Of a DNA stretch of 64,000 nucleotides, positions 59,721-64,000 are shown piece by piece (positions within the stretch are counted from its first letter, which is position 1; every line of letters starts with the position of its first letter). The DNA comes from Aliiroseovarius zhejiangensis (GTDB lineage: Bacteria; Pseudomonadota; Alphaproteobacteria; Rhodobacterales; Rhodobacteraceae). The position numbers and the translations under genes were made by a program. The stretch covers positions 558,001 through 622,000 of the forward strand of contig NZ_BNCH01000001.1 in the NCBI RefSeq assembly GCF_014656375.1. The letters are read 5' to 3'. Under the pieces are notes generated by a model. The model ran no database searches. It was not told the DNA's origin and was given only the letters and a program-made list of their open reading frames with translations.

Positions 59721-60374
59721 TCAAAGCACGAACTCGCGGGCTTTCTGGAACCCGTCAAGCAAAGGGGCACCGGCGCTGAACCCGTGGCGCCAGACGACAT
59801 TGCCGTCGATCTTGTACCCCACCTTGACCGTGCCCAGCATGCCTTCGGCAAAGATGCAGCAGATCCGGCCACCATCCTTCAGCTGATCGGTCAGCTGTGT
59901 TGGCACGACCTCGACCGCCCCCTGGATCAGGATCACGTCATAGGGTCCGTTCTTTGCATTTCCATCTGCCAGCGGCCCGACAACCACCGCGACATTGTCG
60001 GCGCCATGCTCGGACAGGTTCGCCTGCGCTTCGGCCGCCATTGTTTCGTCTTCTTCGACCGCAACAACGAAATCGGCAAGGCGTGCCACGACCGCCGAAC
60101 TGTATCCAAGCCCACACCCCAGATCGAGCACCAACTCGTCAGGCTGGATGTCCACGGCATCAAGCATTTTTGCCAGGGTGCGCGGCTCCAACACAACGCG
60201 GCCGCCTTCCAATGCGATGTTTTCCCCGACATAGGCCGCTTCGCGCTTGGCATCGGGCACATAATCTTCACGTGGGACAGAAAGCATCGCGTCGATGATC
60301 GGGAACTTGGTCACATCCGAGGGGCGCACCTGCGTGTCCACCATCATCGTGCGGCGCATGGCAAAATCAGTCAT
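59721..60374 (-). CDS. Protein-L-isoaspartate O-methyltransferase family (PCM-like)
   Basis: 217 residues from the ATG at 60374 ([20 protein letters not shown]). SAM-binding motif [20 protein letters not shown] (about 83-102), preceded by [39 protein letters not shown] is the substrate-side signature of alphaproteobacterial PCM paralogues. The strict PCM Thr-Ile-Ser triad was not confirmed, so substrate is uncertain. Immediately upstream of tolC on the same strand. Confidence 0.82.
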   Translation of the reverse strand: MTDFAMRRTMMVDTQVRPSDVTKFPIIDAMLSVPREDYVPDAKREAAYVGENIALEGGRVVLEPRTLAKMLDAVDIQPDELVLDLGCGLGYSSAVVARLADFVVAVEEDETMAAEAQANLSEHGADNVAVVVGPLADGNAKNGPYDVILIQGAVEVVPTQLTDQLKDGGRICCIFAEGMLGTVKVGYKIDGNVVWRHGFSAGAPLLDGFQKAREFVL

Positions 60375-60569
60375 GTCTGGCCTATCTTTACTTGGACGTC
60401 TGGTTTCTCTTGCCATAGATAAACAGACGCGGCAATCCCGCACCGCATGTAATGGATAAAGCGTCGCAATCACGACAGGGTGCATTATCCAAAGGTTTTG
60501 CACCAGCGCAGCTGTTCCGGGCTGGACATGCCCCCGGAATAGGCGCTAGAGAAGCCCAACACCACGGAT

Positions 60570-60643
60570 GGCGAGTTGGCGGAGTGGTGACGCAGCGGAT
60601 TGCAAATCCGTGTACACCGGTTCGATTCCGGTACTCGCCTCCA
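60570..60643 (+). tRNA. tRNA-Cys (GCA anticodon), attachment site of the second element
   Basis: GGCGAGT...ACTCGCC pairs as the acceptor stem; the anticodon loop TTGCAAA gives GCA; the T arm is ACCGGTTCGATTCCGGT; CCA is encoded. A tyrosine integrase gene starts 60 bases beyond the 3' end, the usual setting for integration at a tRNA 3' end. Confidence 0.95.
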
Positions 60644-60690
60644 TTTAAAAACAATCACTTACATCACTCCTTGCCGTGTTTGAGACCCTA

Positions 60691-60710
60691 CGTTTACAGG
60701 GGCGTTTACA
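60691..60710. repeat. Direct repeat CGTTTACA at 12-base period near the integrase end
   Basis: CGTTTACA at 60691-60698 and 60703-60710, separated by GGGG, between tRNA-Cys and the integrase stop (the second copy overlaps the integrase 3' end). Candidate arm-type sites of this integrase. Confidence 0.5.
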
Positions 60711-61782
60711 TTTTTGTGTCTTGAGACAGTGATTTTGCTCGATTGAGCTTGCGCAAAACTGCATCGCTTTCGTCCGGGCTAACCTGCGCATAATGCTCGA
60801 TAACCTGCGCCGCGTAGCGAACGGACCACCCCATCAGCACTGCGATCTGGCGCAATGAAAGATCAGCATTCAATAATCTTGTCGCCGCCGTGCCGCGAGT
60901 ATCGGACAGCGTCTTCTCTCGTCCATCGATCCATGGCGGGATCTGTGCTTCGCGCCGCCACTTGGTGATCTGGTTCGATGCCCAACGGGCCGTCAAAGGC
61001 CTGCCAAGCTCCGACACCAGCAGCATTTCTTGTTCCTCCGGTGTCTCTGCGATCAGTTTCACAAGGGCTGATGTGGCAGGGATATATGCGATCTGGCCGC
61101 GCTTGCTGGTCCTGAAACGAAGGCGCTTGCCGTGCGGCGTGTCTTCGAATTGGTCCATCTTGACCTGAACCAGATCAGATGCCCGCAAACCAGTTTCGCA
61201 TCCTGCAGTCAGGATCCTCTGCACCCATTTCGGCGCAAATTTGTTGAACTGCGCGATGTCGCCACTCGTCCAGATGATTTCTGTGCGGTTCGATTGGTAG
61301 AGCTTTTTGAGCTTGTGGCAGTGGCGCTCTTTCAGCTTCCCCTCTTCCACCGCCCAATTCAGAACGCGTGTCGCATGGGTGCCCGCCATGTCGTGCTGCT
61401 TCGGCGAATGCAGCCACTTCTTGCGCCAATTGTTGACCTCACCTCGCGAGGCGCGCTCTTCGAACATTGCGACGGGATCTGCCCCAAATTCCTCGCGAAA
61501 CAGTTCCAGCCACTTGCGGATATCGGCCTTTGAACGCTCTGCCTTGGGCAAGGACGCACTGGATAGAAAATCGTCGACCAAGTGAGTCGTCAGATATTCA
61601 GCCGGGCTCACGGGCGTACCGCACTGTGAAAACGCATGGAAGAATTCGGGGTCTTTGGGATTCGGTTCCGTCCCTTCCCAAAATTTGGGGCCACCCCGCC
61701 AGGCATAGAAATGGTAGCGAACACCGGACACAACCTTGCGCCGGACACGGTGGACGCCCTTGGGAAGGTTACTTCTGGGCAC
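60706..61782 (-). CDS. Tyrosine recombinase (integrase) of the tRNA-Cys element
   Basis: 358 residues from the GTG at 61782 (PRSNLPKGVHRVRRKVVSGV), overlapping the upstream AlpA-like gene. N-terminal SAM-like domain and a catalytic domain with Arg in LTAGCETGLRASDLVQVKMD, box II SDTRGTAATRLLNADLSLRQ (Arg present; the usual His-x-x-Arg has Ser-Asp-Thr before it), and the nucleophile Tyr in VIEHYAQVSPDE. It probably catalyses integration at tRNA-Cys. The frame extends upstream, but that stretch overlaps other genes. Confidence 0.9.
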   Translation of the reverse strand: MPRSNLPKGVHRVRRKVVSGVRYHFYAWRGGPKFWEGTEPNPKDPEFFHAFSQCGTPVSPAEYLTTHLVDDFLSSASLPKAERSKADIRKWLELFREEFGADPVAMFEERASRGEVNNWRKKWLHSPKQHDMAGTHATRVLNWAVEEGKLKERHCHKLKKLYQSNRTEIIWTSGDIAQFNKFAPKWVQRILTAGCETGLRASDLVQVKMDQFEDTPHGKRLRFRTSKRGQIAYIPATSALVKLIAETPEEQEMLLVSELGRPLTARWASNQITKWRREAQIPPWIDGREKTLSDTRGTAATRLLNADLSLRQIAVLMGWSVRYAAQVIEHYAQVSPDESDAVLRKLNRAKSLSQDTKM

Positions 61783-62026
61783 GGCGCACTCTCCGCTGTG
61801 CAACGAGGCTCGGTTCGGAAGTGGCTTCGCGTTCTGTCGCGTTGATGCCCTGAACAGCATCCAATCGCGCGCGAATGAGTTTCGGGTCATACCACCCACG
61901 CCGCCCGGGCACCGGAGCGATGCCAGTCCTACGGCAGAAATCATAGAAGGACGCGCTCGGCTCACTGTAGCCGAAGAGAAGCGCAAGCTCTGGGGTCGGA
62001 ATCAGCTGAATATGGCTTGGGCTCAT
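61769..62026 (-). CDS. AlpA/Excisionase-like small protein
   Basis: 85 residues starting MSPSHIQLIPTPELALLFGY. A short winged-helix-like region (FYDFCRRTGIAPVPGRRGWY, then DPKLIRARLDAV) is typical of excisionase-type proteins that sit before integrases in Rhodobacteraceae islands. It overlaps the integrase by 14 bases and the RHH gene by 4, forming a short operon. Confidence 0.7.
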   Translation of the reverse strand: MSPSHIQLIPTPELALLFGYSEPSASFYDFCRRTGIAPVPGRRGWYDPKLIRARLDAVQGINATEREATSEPSLVAQRRVRRAQK

Positions 62027-62184
62027 TTTTCCGCACTCTCACCCACGGCTTCTTGCCGCGACATGGCTGCCCGCAAACAAGACACCACCTGAGCGCCTTG
62101 TGAGCGCAAGTTCCGCACAGCCTCCTCTTCGAGCCAAGCTTTCACGTCCGCTGGAAGGTTAAGTTTGAACTGGGTTGTCTTCAT
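62023..62184 (-). CDS. Arc-like ribbon-helix-helix protein
   Basis: 53 residues starting MKTTQFKLNLPADVKAWLEE, then EAVRNLRSQGAQVVSCLRAA. The opening beta-strand (TQFKLNLP) and two helices are the Arc/MetJ RHH pattern. It is the first gene of the leftward xis-int operon and is divergent from another RHH gene across two perfect palindromes, so it is probably a repressor. Confidence 0.75.
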   Translation of the reverse strand: MKTTQFKLNLPADVKAWLEEEAVRNLRSQGAQVVSCLRAAMSRQEAVGESAEK

Positions 62185-62202
62185 ATTTACACCTCAACAA
62201 AG

Positions 62203-62242
62203 GGACATAAAATGTCCATATCATTGAGGACAAATATTGTCC
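62203..62242. promoter_or_regulatory. Two palindromic operators between divergent RHH genes
   Basis: GGACATAAAATGTCC (62203-62217) and GGACAAATATTGTCC (62228-62242), both perfect 5-bp-arm palindromes with a 5-base A/T centre, 25 bases apart. They lie in the 69-base gap between the two RHH genes, a natural two-repressor switch. Confidence 0.75.
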
Positions 62243-62253
62243 ATCATGGAATC

Positions 62254-62559
62254 ATGAAAGAAGAAGCCTTGGTCCAATTCAAACTCTTGCTTCCTGCCGC
62301 GCTCAAGAAGCGTCTGGAAACGCATGCAACACTGAACCGGCGCAGCCTGTCTCAGGAAATCGTCGTCGCCCTTGAGGAGAAGTACCCGGCTGCAGAACCG
62401 GACGCGACGTCGGATCCAGCAGCCCGGATGCTCTTCTGGCTTGCCAAACGTATCCGTCGAAGAAACCCGAAGCCCGGAACTCCCCGAGATAAGCAAGCCG
62501 CCCTATATGAGCGCATTGCGGGCGATATCGCGGAACGCATGAAAGACATCGGCGAATAG
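62254..62559 (+). CDS. Arc-like RHH protein, rightward
   Basis: 101 residues from the ATG at 62254. The N-terminus VQFKLLLPAALKKRLETHAT then LNRRSLSQEIVVALEEKYPA is a typical Arc domain; a helical basic C-terminal extension follows (LAKRIRRRNPKPGTPRDKQA). It is nearly twice Arc in length. Divergent from the other RHH gene. Confidence 0.8.
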   Translation: MKEEALVQFKLLLPAALKKRLETHATLNRRSLSQEIVVALEEKYPAAEPDATSDPAARMLFWLAKRIRRRNPKPGTPRDKQAALYERIAGDIAERMKDIGE

Positions 62560-62561
62560 CC

Positions 62562-63203
62562 CTAGTAGGCCACCCACTCATATCCATGGTTGCCTTCGTG
62601 ATCTTCCCATTCCACGCCAACTCCTCGTCGCCAATTCGATGATGAACAGCGCCGTGACGGCAGAACCCACTGCGGGGCATCTACAGGTGTCGTGCGTTGC
62701 CAGCCGAATTCGCCCTGCGTGCCGTAGGTGCCGAGGCGCATATTGTAACTCTCAGAACAATCATCGTCGCGCCCGCCTTTGCGGTGGCTGTAGTGCCGAA
62801 CATCCCAGACGCGGATCGAGCGCACGAAATCGAATTCCAGACCGCTGATGTCGATATCGGCACCGCCTTCGATCACTTGTGCCAGAATGACTTGGGCGAG
62901 CGACTGACCAGCTTGATTGCTGACCTCCCAGATTTTCGGGACGGTGCTTTGCAGCGGTGCACGCTCAGAAACACCCATCGGGCAGCGCCAGATTTGCAAC
63001 GGCGGCTCAATTGGCCAGGGCGTAATCCTGCGGATAAACACGGCGCGGGCATAAGCACATTCTGCGGACGCGGGCCACCCACCAGCCAGGCAAAGCAGAA
63101 TGGCGCAATCGACCTGATAGGCCTTTGCCGCCTGCGGGGCCACGGTTGAAAGAAGAGCCACGACAGCTCCGGCGCTCCAATTTCTGATAAGTCTGCACCA
63201 CAT
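62562..63203 (-). CDS. Secreted conserved protein of mobile elements
   Basis: 213 residues with an N-terminal signal peptide (about residues 1-28, ending AAKAYQ). Conserved-looking block CAILLCLAGGWPASAECAYA, followed by IRRITPWPIEPPLQIWRCPM, seen in exported proteins of Rhodobacteraceae integrative elements and plasmids; four or more Cys suggest disulphides. C-terminal half has YNMRLGTYGTQGEFGW. Role unknown; a conjugation-associated periplasmic function is speculation. It converges on the RHH gene, 2 bases apart. Confidence 0.65.
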   Translation of the reverse strand: MWCRLIRNWSAGAVVALLSTVAPQAAKAYQVDCAILLCLAGGWPASAECAYARAVFIRRITPWPIEPPLQIWRCPMGVSERAPLQSTVPKIWEVSNQAGQSLAQVILAQVIEGGADIDISGLEFDFVRSIRVWDVRHYSHRKGGRDDDCSESYNMRLGTYGTQGEFGWQRTTPVDAPQWVLPSRRCSSSNWRRGVGVEWEDHEGNHGYEWVAY

Positions 63204-63313
63204 GTCAATAAATGCCTTATGCTTACATTACTGTATTATTGATACACTAGCGCCAACCTCAACCTTCACACCATATGCGAGCATAGAGTTTGTTACGTTC
63301 GCGTGCGTTTTGT

Positions 63314-63325
63314 GGAATATATTCC
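63314..63325. promoter_or_regulatory. Perfect palindrome upstream of the XRE gene
   Basis: GGAATATATTCC, a 12-base perfect palindrome in an AT-rich region (63204-63361), 36 bases before the XRE-family gene. A candidate binding site for that regulator or a restriction-control-type C protein. Confidence 0.5.
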
Positions 63326-63361
63326 GTAGAGCGGCTCCTGTGATCTGGCCGAATACAGGCC

Positions 63362-63574
63362 ATGAAATTGAGGGAACAAGTAGGGCTAAACATCCGGAAT
63401 CTAAGAAATTCCAAAGGTATGAGCCAAGAACAACTAGCTTTGGCTGCAGACATGGACCGCAGCTACATCAGCGAGATCGAACTCGCCAAGAATTCAGCAT
63501 CAATCGATATTCTGGAGCAGATTGCGCTTGCCCTCGATGTTGCCCCGAAGGAATTGTTTAACGAGAGGGGCTAG
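63362..63574 (+). CDS. XRE-family helix-turn-helix regulator
   Basis: 70 residues. Almost the whole protein is an HTH_3 domain (GLNIRNLRNSKGMSQEQLAL; AADMDRSYISEIELAKNSAS). Such short XRE proteins are controllers of restriction-modification, toxin-antitoxin or phage genes. A two-gene unit with the following frame is suggested by the 2-base gap. Confidence 0.88.
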   Translation: MKLREQVGLNIRNLRNSKGMSQEQLALAADMDRSYISEIELAKNSASIDILEQIALALDVAPKELFNERG

Positions 63575-63576
63575 TT

Positions 63577-63777
63577 TTGCCCGAACTTGAGAGTGTTCGC
63601 ACCACGGCCGAAGCCATCGGTCGCATTACGTGTATCAAGACTGGCGAAGAAATCGGTCTGCTGTATCAGTGGGATAACGGCGAGACGCAGGCAGCGTTAT
63701 ACGATGGCTGCCATCCTAAAACACCACTCAGCTCGGATCACTCCACTGAACCGGACCTTGGTGCAAAACAAAGCTAA
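63577..63777 (+). CDS. Hypothetical protein coupled to the XRE regulator (TTG start)
   Basis: 66 residues if the TTG at 63577 is the start (MPELESVRTTAEAIGRITCI). A beta-rich core (GEEIGLLYQWDNGETQAALY) reads like a small OB/SH3-like partner. No ATG or GTG is available nearby, which makes the start uncertain. Codon use resembles the XRE gene. Confidence 0.5.
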   Translation: MPELESVRTTAEAIGRITCIKTGEEIGLLYQWDNGETQAALYDGCHPKTPLSSDHSTEPDLGAKQS

Positions 63778-64000
63778 AGGCCGGAAAGAGCCTGAAGTGA
63801 CCGATGCTGTACGACGCACGAATGTTTGGTTCACATTTCAGCGGCGTGATGTCGCCGTAGTGCCGCAGTTAAGAATTTCTCCATTGAAAAGTGTTTGGAT
63901 TGGAAAGTCGGGCAAGGGTGGTTCTTGTGCGGTCATCGCGCCAACCCCTGACATGATAGATACGACTTCGTCGTGGAATCCAAGCTGATCAGAATTCGTC
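63778..64000. other. Window edge, no gene supported
   Basis: About 220 bases after the TTG-start frame. Frames are open on both strands, but none has a start with a ribosome site or recognisable content. It may be an untranslated stretch or the beginning of further element genes. Confidence 0.4.

Noticed and set aside
61783-61986. Longer integrase start
   Set aside because: The extension lies in antisense-like overlap with the AlpA-like gene; the GTG at 61782 gives the family-like N-terminus.
63587-63988. 133-residue frame over the right edge
   Set aside because: First half is a shadow of the TTG-start gene; second half has no start or recognisable domain.

Overview
The window reads as a high-GC alphaproteobacterial chromosome, most likely Rhodobacteraceae: a PutR-type Lrp regulator divergent from putA, metR/metF, a GapR-like protein, cobyric acid synthase and a PopZ-like protein, with GC-rich codon use in the core genes. 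It holds most of one prophage (1 to about 30.9 kb), a core segment (about 31.0-60.6 kb) and the start of a second integrated element (about 60.7 kb to the right edge).

Prophage, left part (1-20,948, minus strand). One long leftward series of nearly all overlapping genes. Read in transcription order: Cro-like regulator, replication initiator with internal iterons, GapR-like protein, DUF1064-type nuclease, Mor-like regulator, lysis cassette (endolysin, holin-like protein, overlapping spanin-like pair), lambda-type terminase (Nu1/A), lambda-type portal, a fused prohead protease-major capsid protein, and P2-type tail genes in P2 order (V-W-J-I-fibre-FI-FII-E/E'-T). The tape-measure gene runs off the left edge. 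It is a myophage mosaic: lambda-like head, P2-like contractile tail.

Immunity and accessory part (20,949-30,935). A small CI-like repressor faces the Cro-like gene across three palindromic operators; two more sit in front of a rightward operon (21.8-27.8 kb) of small, translationally coupled accessory genes, mostly of unknown function. This operon ends with a frameshifted gene, a C-terminal fragment of a tyrosine integrase and two hypotheticals. A minus-strand receptor-binding cassette (beta-helix tailspike plus fibre-like proteins) fills 27.8-30.8 kb and abuts tRNA-Leu(UAA), the probable attachment site.

Core segment. putR/putA (proline catabolism), a rhomboid protease, a Flp-like pilin, suhB-type phosphatase, metR/metF, a PLP decarboxylase with a divergent Lrp regulator, phosphoglucomutase, a HAF-repeat autotransporter, valS, two aminotransferases, a tyrosine phosphatase with an MsbA-like exporter, YgfZ, a pseudouridine synthase, EF-P, cobyric acid synthase, a PopZ-like protein, TolC and a PCM-family methyltransferase, then tRNA-Cys(GCA).

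Second element. An integrase abuts tRNA-Cys, followed by an AlpA-like protein and two divergent ribbon-helix-helix proteins with two perfect palindromes between them, a secreted conserved protein, and an XRE regulator; it continues past the right edge.

The least expected signal is an 18-bp sequence (plus strand TTCCTCTGGCGGSTTCCC) found five times, only in the prophage and always at a gene or domain boundary, including two in-frame copies inside the capsid fusion and the terminase. It may be a boundary sequence for module exchange or a phage-specific regulatory or RNA element.
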